Shown here in pieces: positions 35,581 through 48,200 of a stretch of 64,000 nt of DNA. Origin of the DNA: Oryzias latipes (lineage: Eukaryota > Chordata > Actinopteri > Beloniformes > Adrianichthyidae). The stretch lies in contig NC_019869.2 in NCBI RefSeq assembly GCF_002234675.1, forward strand, positions 14,302,515 to 14,366,514. Reading direction: 5' to 3'. A program made the position numbers and the translations under genes. Position 1 is the stretch's first letter; every line of letters begins with the position of its first letter. The notes under the pieces were generated by a model. The model was not told the origin of the DNA, did not search any database, and worked only from the letters and a program-made list of their open reading frames with translations.

Positions 35581-36239
35581 TTTATTGCTTATTTTGTTCT
35601 AAACAAACACAACAGTAACCACAAAAAAACACTTCAAATACAAGAATACATGAATATAAATATATATCTGTTCTACACAGTAATATCTGAGCTGTCAAAA
35701 ATTCACTTACTCAAGGCAATCATTCACTCAGACAAGCAGCTTGAACTTTGGCACGTTTGCTCAAACTTTCATTCAGTCCGTCTCAACCGGGACGGGTCCA
35801 GTTTGAAGCCCGAGTTCTGCTGGAACCATTTCTAATCTCCTTCCCAATGCGTTCTGCTTTGAAGTAACTCCAGCAGGTAAGCATGGACGGAAGTTCTCAA
35901 GTTAGACCACTGACAGACTGTCCCTGGAGAGCAGAAGCTGACTGTTTTCAGCAAACACAGAAGCTTCTTAATCCATTTTTTTGTTAAAGGATGGGTCAGA
36001 AAATGCCATGTAATGCCCTCCAACAAGATCCCCACCAAAACTCTTAGAACGAAGGTTTCTTCTGGTTATAATGTCCACGGTTTTACAGTTTACTGTTGTA
36101 AACAACACAAGAGCACCTTTCATGTGACAACACAGATGTTTACACAACACAAAGACTGAGGGTCATGAGACTGTGGCTCGATGGGACTCCGTCCCAAACA
36201 CTTATAGATGCAGTCAGGGTTTGAGGAGGAAGGCTCGGA
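35581..36239 (-). other. Probable sh3bp5 3' UTR
   Basis: Downstream of the TGA (36242-36240) on the minus strand there is no coding sequence. The first well-placed AATAAA is the complement of TTTATT at 35581-35586, in 'AGCAATAAAAATG'. This implies a 3'UTR of about 650 bp. Confidence 0.4.
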
Positions 36240-39200
36240 TCAGATACTGTTCAGCAGCAGGATGCTGCTGGTGGAGCTGGCCGGGTCAGAGTAAGGCGGA
36301 TGCTCATCCTCCGAATCCTCTTGGTTTTGAGCTACATTTAACTTGTTCAAACCGGCCTGTATTGTGGCCTCGGCTCCCTCTGCTCTGTCACCTGAAACAC
36401 ATCAACACCAGTCAGAGCCGTTTCGTATGCTGCAAAAGCCTGCAGCTGCTGCTGAAAGTCTTCAGCTGCAAATTCACAAGACATCTTTGGAACTGCAAGA
36501 AGAAAAGGATTTGAGTTTCAGACTCAAAACATCAAGAGGTACACCAAAATCTTTTTCCATCATTTTTTTTAATCACTTTTTAGTTCCTCCAGGATGTTGA
36601 GACGTCATGATGGCACCAATTTCCACAAATTCAACCAAATCCTGCACATTTGTCTCAACACAGAAACTGCAACTTTGGCCAAAAGTTCTCATTTTGAACT
36701 TATTTTAAAATCAAACTGTCGGCAATAATTAGGTTTTGAGACTTAAATATAAACATCATCATTCTAATCAATCAAACATGCCCCTACGCCAGTGTTTTAA
36801 CATATTCACTTCCTCGTTATGGTGATATTTGGGTAATGAGGTCTCAACAAAAATCACATCTAAAGATGGTGCTCAACAGTTTGAATTAATTGTGTGTGTG
36901 AAGTTACTGCGTGTGTGTACGTGTGTGTGTATGTATCATCTATATATTCATTGAGTGTGAATTAACTGTGTGTGTGAGAACAACCAAGTACATCACAGTG
37001 GACAACACACATGATGTCAGCAAAAACTGATCAACCATCATTTCCGTCCAATGTGTGGAAACGCTTTGAACATGTGACTTTACAGTGTGCTAGAATGTTC
37101 TGAAATTGTTCCCTTTGGATTCTTTGGATGTGGAAAAACAACAGTGGTCTGAACTTTAGGAAACTAAAATGTGAATGGATTTACCATTCATTGTTGTTTC
37201 AAGAAATCTTGGAAACTTCAGCTGTACTGTTTAGTACCCACTTATTTATCTCTGTTAAAGTTTTGGATAAAGATGTCCTGAATCTCAAAGAATTGGATTA
37301 TTCAAAAGAACTAAGATCAACTATGAGTCAAATTGTTGTTAAAAGGAATCGTTGCACCTCTAGTTTTAGTGCTCTCCAGAAATGTCATTTTCCATGTTTA
37401 ACCGTTTATTGCAAGACACTTAGAGGATGGAAAATAAATAAAATAGTTATATTTTTAATATAAGATTTTGAATAAAATAATTACAGTTGCGTCATGATTA
37501 TTTTGTTTCTGCTATAGTTTGTTTAAGCCTTGTAGATTTGAAAGTTTTCAGATTCTTTGGGTGTTGTGGTACGGGTTCACAGCTGTCTGTTACTGTGTGA
37601 TCACAGACTGTGTGATCAGGGTGTGAAGGTTCAACTTCTCCTTCATTCTCTTCACACAGCTTCACAATATTTTTAGCAAAGGTTTTTCAGGTGATTTCTT
37701 TTTTCATTATCAGGCTGTGATGTGTTGATTATTTTACATTTGGGTCATTAGATGTGAAACTGCACTTTTAGGCTCCTAAAATGAACAATTTGATCTTTGG
37801 GAACATTTTAAGCTCCTCAAGCATCAACTGTTGTTCCCGCACACACCTCTCTCCTGGTCGCAGTCCGGTGAGGAAGCTCCACTGCATCGGCTGCGTGGAC
37901 CCAAGAGAGGTGAGGCGTGTCCAGAACCGTACACCAAATCGGGGCTGTGAGAGCTGCAGTGGCTCTCCACCTCCGCACCTCCAGGACAGGATGAGGGGGG
38001 AGAGGAGGACTGGTCGGAGCAGGGAGGGCAGTACAAAATGTGGTTGAGGGGGGTAGAGGCAGAGGTGGAGGGACGGGAGCACAACGAAGAAGAAGGCGAG
38101 GAGGGCGGGGTTTGGTGTGAAGAAGAGGTGTGAAAGTCTGCCTCCTCCTCTGAGCTGTGACTGCATTCCTCCTCGATGGACACCGACACCACTGAAACAC
38201 AGACATGCCCGTTAAAGGTGGAGGCACCAACTCAGACCCACAAGAAGGCCAACGAGGGTGGACGTAGCTCCTCAGACTTACTGGACAGGCCGTCAGATTC
38301 CATTGGGAAGTTGGAGATGTCCTCGTTCCCATCGTCGCCCTCCGCCCCGACGCCTTGCTCCCTGGTTCCCATGGCGAGGGACCGGCGCTGGGCGTGGATT
38401 TCCTCTGAGATGCTTTCCAAGTTGCGCAGCGCCATGCGGTACTCTGCCTTGGCAACCACCAGTTTGGCCTGACGCTCGTCCACGTGGCGCTTCAGTTGCT
38501 ATGAAAAGTCCCAAAACATTCGAGTGAAACAACATTAAGACGTTGTCATACCATGACATAGGAAGGCCATGTAAGAATGATATCAAAATCACTTATTTCA
38601 ACTTATATAACCCTTCGTTTTATACTTGATACACACATTTCAGAGACTTATTAGAATGATCCCAATTTTTCCTTAAAACCCATTGGATAAAACGTGGGCC
38701 GTGTTTTCTGCCGTGTTTCATTATGTCCAGACGGATGTTACAGTATTATGGGACATCGCTGATAGGATGATTAAGTTTGCAGTTAACTGACTTGGATATT
38801 GATAAATCATGTAATAAAATGGATATAGTATAACGGGGTGGGATCATATAAGTTCGCTTCCTTCCACTCCCTTTCAAGCAATATTTATTAATATGTCTAA
38901 TTATCTTAAGTTTGATTAGTTACTGTATGAATGTATAACTGATGATTACATTGCTGTTGTGTATAATTTCTACTTAATTGCTTGAAATGACGATTTATCG
39001 TATTTCGGGCAGATACTCGCTGCAGTGTTTTTCAGGTAAATACCCTAGGGCGGTTCAGTTAATTAACTCACCTGCTCAGCGTCCTATTTAAGCCAGGTGC
39101 GCAGTTGTTCATTCTTTCTTACCTTCAGCGCTCATTCTTCGCCGGTCTCCGAGCCCGCGGGTCTCCGTCTCTTTCGGCATCTTGCTGTGTTCCCCCGTCC

Positions 39201-42200
39201 TTCGGATGGATGATCCCCATCTTTCTGATGTGGGGTTTTCGTTTCGCCGCGTCTGCTCTCCTTAATTTCTCCTCCGATCCGCGGGCGGCTGACGGCGCAC
39301 GGCGCGTTCGTTTCGCCGCGGTCGCGTGCATCCGCAATGGGTGTGCTTTCCGCGATGTTCGGGATGTCCGTGCCCCCCGATCAGGAGTAGTCCGGGTCTT
39401 CTCGTCTGCCGTGGTCACCCCAATTGTCCACGGTGAGCGTCATGCGGTACTTTTCCCGTGTAGTTTTCTATGGCTGCGTCTCACTTCCTGTTTACTTCGG
39501 TGACGTCACGCCCCTAAGGACCCTGGGAATTGTGGTTTTGACTCCGGGTCCTTCATGATGCACTTCTGATTCCTTTTCTGCTGCGTAGTTCTGCGTCGTC
39601 CGGTTGTTTTTTCAGGGGTTGTGGGGTCCTTTCTGTGGTTGTGAAGGCTGGCAGTCCTCGTTTGGACAGGTTTCTCATGCTGGCTGAATTTATCGTGGCT
39701 TTTGGCATTTGTTTTCTGTTGCTGTTTTGTTCTTTGGGAGCTGTGTGTAAATCTTATCTTTAATTTGATGATGGCTTTATTATTATGGCGGTTCTTCTGT
39801 TTGTTTTCTTCGTTGTTGTAGCTGCTGGTTAGTTAGAATGTGAATCAGTGTCTCTTGGACCCGTCTCTGCTCTGTGGACATTTTTCCCTATGATTGGTCT
39901 CTCTTATGCAGCGTCTATGGCTCATTTTATTCACTCAGCGATCCTCGTTCATTGCCCCCGCACATTCTGCATCTGGTTCTGCTCCGCCTGTTTTTCCCCG
40001 CTCTGTGTACCCCAGTGGGTCCTGCCCTGTCCTCAGGGACTTGCGTCGGCCGCATTAGTGAGTGTTTCGGTCTCGTCGCGGCCTTGTTTTCTCGGCTGGA
40101 CAGTTAATTTGTTATTCTCTCTCTAGTTTGGTTGGAGGTTTGTGGGTTCTATGTGATGGATTCTTCCGGGGCATCGTTTTCAAAGCCGCCACTGAGGGTG
40201 GCCCCTGGGAAGTGTTCAGGTTGATGTGACTTGATCTGGACCTGTTAGCGCCTCGCAGTTCATCTTCTGGGCATCAGTGGCCTAATTCCCAATGCGCCTT
40301 CAGGATTAGTATATGTTTTCTTCAGCTCCCCATGCTGTCTCCACGATTTTCCTCCGAACGCGATATAAGGCTGAGGATGACTGTCACTGATGGTCTCACT
40401 GTTCTGCCTCTATGCCTCTCAGTGGCGTCTCTTGGCCTTCAGTTGGCGCTCGAGGTGTTTGCCGGTTTACCTTTCCGTTGTCGTGGCAGTCCTCATAAAA
40501 TCGACTTTATCGCCCTGTACTGGATATTTGTAGGCGATGGGTGCCCTTCATTTTGCATGTTATTGATGATTTCTTGGTGGCCAACTTTCCTCTGTATCCC
40601 TGGTCTTTTGAATCTCTGTGGAAAAACTTTATTTTCAAAATTGGGTTTCCACGTTATCTATAATGTACGGTCCTCCACCCGTCCGGATTTATTTTTCTTC
40701 TATAGATTTGGGTGGTTCATTGACGTTTGTCTCTCCCCGTTATGTCATCTCTAGCTTTTGTGCAGCATGTCGTTTATTCAAATTCTGGTTGGATATAATT
40801 CGTCAATGATTGGGCCACCTGACATTTGCTGTAGCTTTGGTCCTATGGTCATCCGTTCATTTTGTGTTTTTGTTCTGGGTAGTTCGATCCTGGGCCACGT
40901 GTTCCTGTTCTGGATTTTCATGTTTTGCGTTTGATCTTTCCCTCTCTATGCCTGGAGTGGTTTTGTGATACCTGTTGTGTCTTCAGGCTCCCTCCACTTG
41001 TTCTCCTGAGTCTGCGCCTTCTGGTTTGGGGGAAAAGGATTTAAGAAGAGTGGTTTGTGTTTGTCCGGCCGCCAGAATCTACAGCTCTGATGGTTCTTAA
41101 GGGGTCGTCCGGTTATTTCATCCTTGGAGATTATATTAAGGCTGTTTCAATATTGAATGATAGTATTGTGTCATCGGTTGACTTGGTTAATGTTTAAATA
41201 ACACCTTGAGCAACTTCTACCCTGACCATAGGAAATATATCACTTGCGCTCTCAAGCTTAGTTCAAGAGTTAAATCTTGTGTCCACAAGTCAGTCTTCTA
41301 TCTGCCTTGTTTAAGCAGATGACACTCTGCTAGATGCATCCCCATTTAGAGGTTTGTTATACTCCGCCTCTAAATGCTTAAGGTTCAGTCTAGCAAAAAT
41401 ACTATCAAAACCTATGATCCCTCATGGCTCTCAAGTTCTCTTTTGCAGTATCCAGTCGCCCTTGGCTAATTAAAAAATTTGAGAACCACTAATATCAAAT
41501 ACAAGGCATCAAATCCAGCCGAGCTGTAATCCTCTGCTACGTGGGATGTTGACCTTCCTCATCTACAAATCTCCTTGGCTACTCTTCCCATCTACTACTC
41601 CTCGATGGCCTCCTGAAGGTGCGTCCCTCTGAAACTGTCAAAGGTTACTTTTCTCATCATTGGAATATATAAAAAATTGGTGTTAAGATTTCGTGCAGGT
41701 CATATATTTCACTATCATTTCACTGTTGGAATTTGTAATTATGGTGGTTTCTAGGGTGCGATAAATCCACAATGGGTCTTTACCTTAACTATCTACTAAA
41801 TTTCACTTTCTCAGATTTGTTTTTTTTTAAAGCACTGTTATTTAATTTATCTCAATCATTTTGAAACTGATCAGTTTCTGGGTTATTTATATATTCTTGT
41901 CAAGACTAATACTGCTTTGTTTTATCTATGCATCGTATCCTGAGCCTGGAAACCCCTACGCCCCGATCAGCTTCTCCGTTTCTAGGAAATGATGTCACCC
42001 ATGCATTCCTTGATCTGGTGCTGCAACGATGACTGCTCGACGTACCTATTGCTGCACTGAAAGTGACGGGGCGTTGGACCTCCTCTGCATTCCAATGACA
42101 CTTCTGACTGAATTAATTAATCAATGTCAACCGCAGAATGAATGTAAATTCTTCGATTATAGATGTTAAAAGAAAATTATAGCCAGGTGGAAGCCTCAAA

Positions 42201-45200
42201 ATTTGGGTTGCTCTAAGTTGTATCATAGTATGCGCGGAGCTCGAATCTGGTTCTTAAGCTCATTTGTTTGTAGTATGCCAATGAAGCATAGTAAATATGG
42301 GCGTTGAACTCGTTCTTAATATTGGGATGGAACCTCATTTATATGGATGTTCCTTGAGCGCTTATAATTGGTATGCCAAATGGAGAAAATTATGGCTATT
42401 AAGCTCGTTCGTGGTACTGTCGTTGGGAGCTTCGAAATAATGGATGTTACTTAAGCGCGTGTATATATAGTTGCCAAAATGGAAGAGTTTATGGCCATCA
42501 AACTTGTTCTTAGTTTAATAGAAGTTTGAATAATGGCTGTTAAGCATGTCATACGCCATCGGAAGCTTTGGATTGGATGTTAAGTTAGTGTATCATACGG
42601 GTTGTTTGGCGGTTTAAATTATAGTTCTGCACAGCGTTTTGCGGAAGTGAGCTTACGTTCTAAGATCAGGTATAAGTAATTTTATGTTGGCTCCCCTTTT
42701 ATTTCTTTCCCTCTCTCTTTCAGATAGTATGTTCCTCTAGTGGTTTCCACGAACGGGAGCGACCCTACGGTCAATGGTGCCGGGTCACACATAGCAGATC
42801 CACTAGATAGCATGTCCCCTTCGTGGCGCTGTACTCGAACGGGGCGGCCCAACGGAGAATGGTGCCGGGTCACACATAGCAGATCCACTAGATAGCATGT
42901 CCCCTTCGTGGCGCTGTACTCGAACGGGGGCGGCCCAACGGTCAATGGTGCCGGGTCACACATAGCAAATCCACTAGATAGCATGTTCCCTTCGTGGCGC
43001 TGTACTCGAACGGGGGCGGCCCAACGGTCAATGGTGCCGGGTCACACATAGTAGATCCACTAGTTAGCATGTTCCCTTCGTGGCGCTGTACTCGAACGGG
43101 GGCGGCCCAAACGGTCAATGGTGCCGGGTCACACATAGCAGATCCACTAGATAGCATGTTCCCTTCGTGGCGCTGTACTCGAACGGGGGCGGCCCAAACG
43201 GTCAATGGTGCCGGGTCACACATAGCAAATCCACTAGATAGCATGTTCCCTTCGTGGCGCTGTACTCGAACGGGGGCGGCCCAAACGGTCAATGGTGCCG
43301 GGTCACACATAGCAGTCATACTGGGAAATGAAATGAAAATGGAATGCTGCCGAAAACACACCCCATTTTATTACACACTGATTATACATTCACACTTTTC
43401 TTCTTCTGGATGATTTTAGTGTTGGGGGTTTTGTTACCCGAAAGTTTTATGGAAATTTTATGGAATTTTATGGAAGTTTTATGGAATTGAACGGAGCCTT
43501 ATGCCAAACGAAAATATGTGAATGCCAACTTAAAGAATGTGGAAAAATGTCAAATAAATATTTCTTACTGCAAGAGTTGTCTGACTGAAATGACGATTTA
43601 TCGTATTTCGGGCAGATACTCGCTGCAGTGTTTTTCAGGTAAATACCCTAGGGCGGTTCAGTTAATTAACTCACCTGCTCAGCGTCCTATTTAAGCCAGG
43701 TGCGCAGTTGTTCATTCTTTCTTACCTTCAGCGCTCATTCTTCGCCCCACCCTCCTCCCCGGCTTCCACCTGTGGGCTCCGTAAAGGGGGGTTTTGTTAC
43801 CCGAAAGTTTTATGGAAATTTTATGGAATTTTATGGAAGTTTTATGGAATTGAACGGAGCCTTATGCCAAACGAAAATATGTGAATGCCAACTTAAAGAA
43901 TGTGGAAAAATGTCAAATAAATATTTCTTACTGCAAGAGTTGTCTGACTGAAATGAACCATTTCAAATCAAAAAATTCAAATCAAAGTTATGTGACATAA
44001 AGTGATACTGGATATCATCATCCAAATCAGCAACATCCCATAATAACTTCTTTCCCGACTTCTCATTTTGTTTCGTTTTTCTATTTTGTTTTCTGGAATT
44101 TTTTTTGTCAATTTTTTACGTTTTATTTTCTGAAATGTTGTTTTGCTTTCTAAAATGTAAAGCTGTTTTTTTTAACATTTGTTTTACTATTTTAATTGTC
44201 GTAATCGTTTTCAATGTTTTTGCGTTAAGTGATTAGTTGATGTGATTTGCACTTCAGAGCCACCGTACATTACTTATCTGTCGTTATTCTTTTTTTAAAT
44301 GATGACTTGTGTTGAAAAAATGAAAAACTGCTGATAATTAATTCTTGATAAAAAAAAGTCACACCATGTTAAAAAAAGGGTGGATCAAGTTTAAGACAGT
44401 GGGTAAATAAGGTGGAATTTTAGTAACACTCGTCAATATTTGGATGTGCCACAAACCTGAAAATGAAGGCTTCATAAGTAAGAAGACATTTGGATGATGG
44501 ATTTAAGTCTGTAAAATCATGCTTTTTTCCCACATACCTCCAGCTGTAGATAATACTTGGCTTTCAGTTCAAAATAGGGTCTGCAGGGGGAGAAAGAGAA
44601 GAAGGGGTGAGAGGGGGATGGGGAGAAACAGCGGGAGGAGGACCACTCCTTCAGTGAACATTCCTTGGCTCTTACAATAGAAGCCCACCCCAACACTACT
44701 TGAACATCAGGAGAACATCTGGACTGCATCAGAGAACATGAATGTAACCCCTGTTTCTCAACCCTCCTGGCGCATTAAGAGGCTCAGGCAGGGCGGGGCT
44801 CCACCCGCTCAGTCAGAGTGAAGCACCAACCTGGATTTGTTGATGGAGCGCTTCAGTTTCTTCTCCAGCTGCTTCATGTGGCCGATGCAGGCGTTGTAGT
44901 TGGCCGCCGTTTTCCTGTGTTCTGCCTCGCTGCGTGTTCTGGCTTGCTCCGCCTCCATCACCTGAAGACATCCACAAAGGAGGTGACTTTAACGGAGGTT
45001 CCCTTTCCTGCGCTGCCCGTCCGCATTTCCTCCTCACCCTCTGTGTGGCATGGTTGAGCATTTCCTGCCAGGCAGAGTCAAACTGGCGGGTGTCCTCCTC
45101 CAGGAGCCTCTCTTCGGCTAGAGCAATGGTCTCCTTGGCTGCTCGCAGGATCTCCACGGCCCGCTGGAACTCCTGAGTGGCCTGTTGGGCTTCAATCTGA

Positions 45201-48200
45201 GCCTGCAGCCCAGACAGACAGGATAGCCATCATTTATTGCAGGAAAATGACAGAAAAGCAAGAAATCCAGTGATCTTTTAATTACCATGATGCTATTTTT
45301 AGCCACAATGGAAGAAACCTGTGGAAACCTTTTAAATTACAACAGAATTTGATGTTCTGATCTCTGCAAACTGTCAAAGGTTCCTGTGCTTCCTTTATTC
45401 TTCCACCGTGTTAGTGATTGTTCTGGGTCGAGGGAGAGGAGGAATTTCAAAGAAGGCAAACAAAGAAAATGTGTCCTCATTCTTATTTACAGCCACGTAA
45501 ACAGCAGATACATATGATCCCCCCCATAAAAATGAACTATAATTGTAAGGAGACAGATTAATAAAAGGGCACAAAAAATGTAAAACATTTCAAAGCCCAA
45601 AAGTGTCAGTTTTATTTTTCTGTTATCGTACAAAATATCTGCTCTGGCGCAATGAAAACATACATTTAAAGAATAAAAGTGATTTTTAGGTTGAATTGAG
45701 TCACTGTGATAGTTTTTTGCTTCTCAGCTTTAATCACAAATGATCTGTTTTCGCTTTGGTTTCTTTCTCGTGACTGCAAAGAATTCTGGGATCAGATATT
45801 GTCTCTTTTTTCAGAAAGGACGGTTCAGCATTTAATGAAGGAAACCTCCTTTCCTTTCTGAATGGCAAAATTCAAAGGCCAAAGGAATCATTTGAGACGC
45901 TTCACTCCAAAACAATCCTTCCTCCTCAAAAGGAAGAATCTGGAAACAAATCCTCAGTGTGAGAGACATGTTACTTCCCACCTGAAGGTGACTAATATTC
46001 TAATGTGTCACACTGTAGTAAAGATAAATGGAAGTATTCAGCATTGACTGAAATAACGGTCTTAACAGAGATCAGAGAATTTGTAGCATTATTTCAAACC
46101 AAGATGATGGAGACACAAAACAGACCGAATAAGCCTTTTCCGGAGTCGTTAAAGCTGACAAGATGACAGCGTAAGCTGCAGTTTGATTAAATCCCCATGT
46201 GGTCACTAAGTGTTCTTGTAATATGTAACCTATTTCCTCGAATGGTTGATCCAGAGTGACAGCCTCAGAAGAGCTAAGAAGATCTGGCATCACACGCGTA
46301 GGACCGCCGACCCAGCGGACAAACGGAAGCATTGTCTGTGAGGGAATCCGACATGCTGTCTGCTCGCCCGTCCTGCAGCCCACAGCCGGTCAGTCAAAGA
46401 AGGAATTATTGGACCCACGTACAGAACTCCAACAGGCGTGAGTCAGCTGACAGGCTCAACGCCGGCTCCAAATATTACCAGAAGCTCTGGCCGGATGTTC
46501 ATGTGTCGGATGAAAGTGATTGGGGAAGATCACTCTTTTAAATTCTCAAAAATAAAACAAAAAAATCTTAAATGTAGTTTACACCCAAATGTCTTAAAGT
46601 CCCTATTCGATCACCTTTTGATCTTTTGTCAAAATGTTCACAGTGGTCTATCTTTTTATAACTATTCTGGTTTCAGACAGAATTTTAAAAACCTGTGTCG
46701 TTTTCTAGGACATAGTTTCTGCAGAACGGCAGAAACCCTTCCCGTCAACCATAACTGAGAGTTTTCTGTTTACACACTCTCCTGCTAGCTTACCGCCCCT
46801 CACAACCCCAAGCCAACATTACTGATGCACTAAAAATGTTGAGCAATATCAGAGTTACCCAGCCGTACAGTTTTGATCCAGATTCCAGTTCAGACAAAGA
46901 AAACAAAAACGTAAATGGATCTATTTGTCTGCAAGTGGATGCATCAGAATGGAGCGGAGCCGGGAGACTGTGGCCCACTGGTTGTAGTTTGTACATAACA
47001 ACTACAGGCTTTACAGCATTTTTTCATCTGCTCCTGACTCACAACTACTTAACCCTTGTGCTATCCTAGGCACTTTAACGTTGGGAGTTGGGTCATCTAG
47101 ACCCATTAGACAGTGCGCTGAACCTTTTTTCTTCAATGATTTGTGATCTTCACTGGTGTCCATGGATTACATGAAATCTTTCCACCTTTATCCACCTTTG
47201 TCATGGTAGGGAGAACACGTCAATGTAAGGGTGGGGTCATCTAAGGTAGCACAAGGGTTAAGTAAAGAAATCTTAAATGCGATTTTAATCTTAATTTTCT
47301 GTATAAATATCCCCCATCTTGAGAAAAATGCTACAAGAACACGTTATAATAACCAGAAACAATTGGAATGGATCTTTAAAGACACTGTCAGTTATCCAAT
47401 GAAATTCTTTTGCTTGCTAGTCTGCTTTGACTGTGAGCCTCAATGGAAACAAAGATGTTTATTGAGTTTTTCTGACAACTGGATTATTGTTGCAGCTAAA
47501 AAAGCCATTTGAGCTCAAACCAGAGATAAAACTACATACAGTTTCAGCACTGAAGCCATTTACTAAATGTTGTTTTAGCTGATTTACCAACTGATCAGAT
47601 AGACCTCTGCCTGGACTTTCAGTCTACAACTTGTCACTGACGAGTGTTAATTTCAGAACCTTCAAAATAAAACTCCATCGTGATAGACTCAATCTATCTA
47701 TTTAATTATCGTTTTATCGTCCGGCCCTACCTGGAAATTTTTCTTTTAGGGACAAGAAGTCACGAGAGAAAATATTTAAGACCCTTTCATCATGATCTAA
47801 GACCGCTGACTGCTGCATAAGGCCTTTTTTTATTGTGCTATCCTAGGCACTTTAACATTGGGAGTTGGGTCATCTAGACCCACTAAACAGTGCGCTGAAC
47901 CTTTTTTTCTTCAATGATTTGTTAACCTCACTGGTGTCCATGGATTACATGAAATCTTTCCACCTTTATCCACCTTTGTGGATAAAGGTGGAAGATGTAA
48001 CCTGTATCCTAATATCATCAATAAGCAGAGACATTTAGCATTTAACTTACATATTAGGTTCTGAAGAAAATTTGATTTAGACAGTTCATCATGATCATCA
48101 TCATCATCATCATTTATTTATTTATTCATTTATAAAGAACCTTCCACCATCAGCCAAGGAGACCCAATGTGCTGTACACATGGCAAACAAAACATACAAA

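Larger units (their letters stand above)
38984..43956 (+). mobile_element. Decayed DIRS/Ngaro-like tyrosine-recombinase retrotransposon with split direct repeats
   Basis: Two 160 bp copies of segment A (38984-39143, 43587-43746) and two 170 bp copies of segment B (43424-43593, 43787-43956) are arranged A1-body-B1-A2-B2. This is the split-direct-repeat layout of PAT/Ngaro elements. B1 and A2 overlap by GAAATGA. The body is riddled with stops and frameshifts. It retains RT-like sequence at ~40440-40800 (CRGSPHKIDF..., then in another frame VPFILHVIDDFLVANF, VIDD at 40559-40570) and recombinase-like sequence at ~41990-42110 (HAF..., GAAT, VPIAALKVTGRWTSSAF in three frames). The leader 39143-39440 is CpG-rich. 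The element lies in sh3bp5 intron 6, antisense to the gene. No target site duplication is seen, as expected for this class. Confidence 0.8.

Noticed and set aside
37768..38455. Alternative minus-strand frames (212 and 132 codons) over sh3bp5 exons 7-8
   Set aside because: Out of frame with the conserved sh3bp5 exons and reading through the intron; low-complexity Pro/Ser composition.
39105..39503. 132-codon frame at the start of the YR element as a gene
   Set aside because: CpG-rich leader sequence of the element; no recognisable domain, and an overlapping frame exists on the other strand.
42735..43316. Tandem array considered as a CRISPR
   Set aside because: Units are whole 86 bp repeats without unique spacers, in a vertebrate genome and inside a transposable element.
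42682..43413. 139-codon frames on both strands with repeated 'CDPAPLTV' or 'WRCTRTGAAQTV' units
   Set aside because: They arise from the 86 bp tandem DNA repeat. Unit length is not a steady multiple of three and the frame appears on both strands, so no protein is supported.
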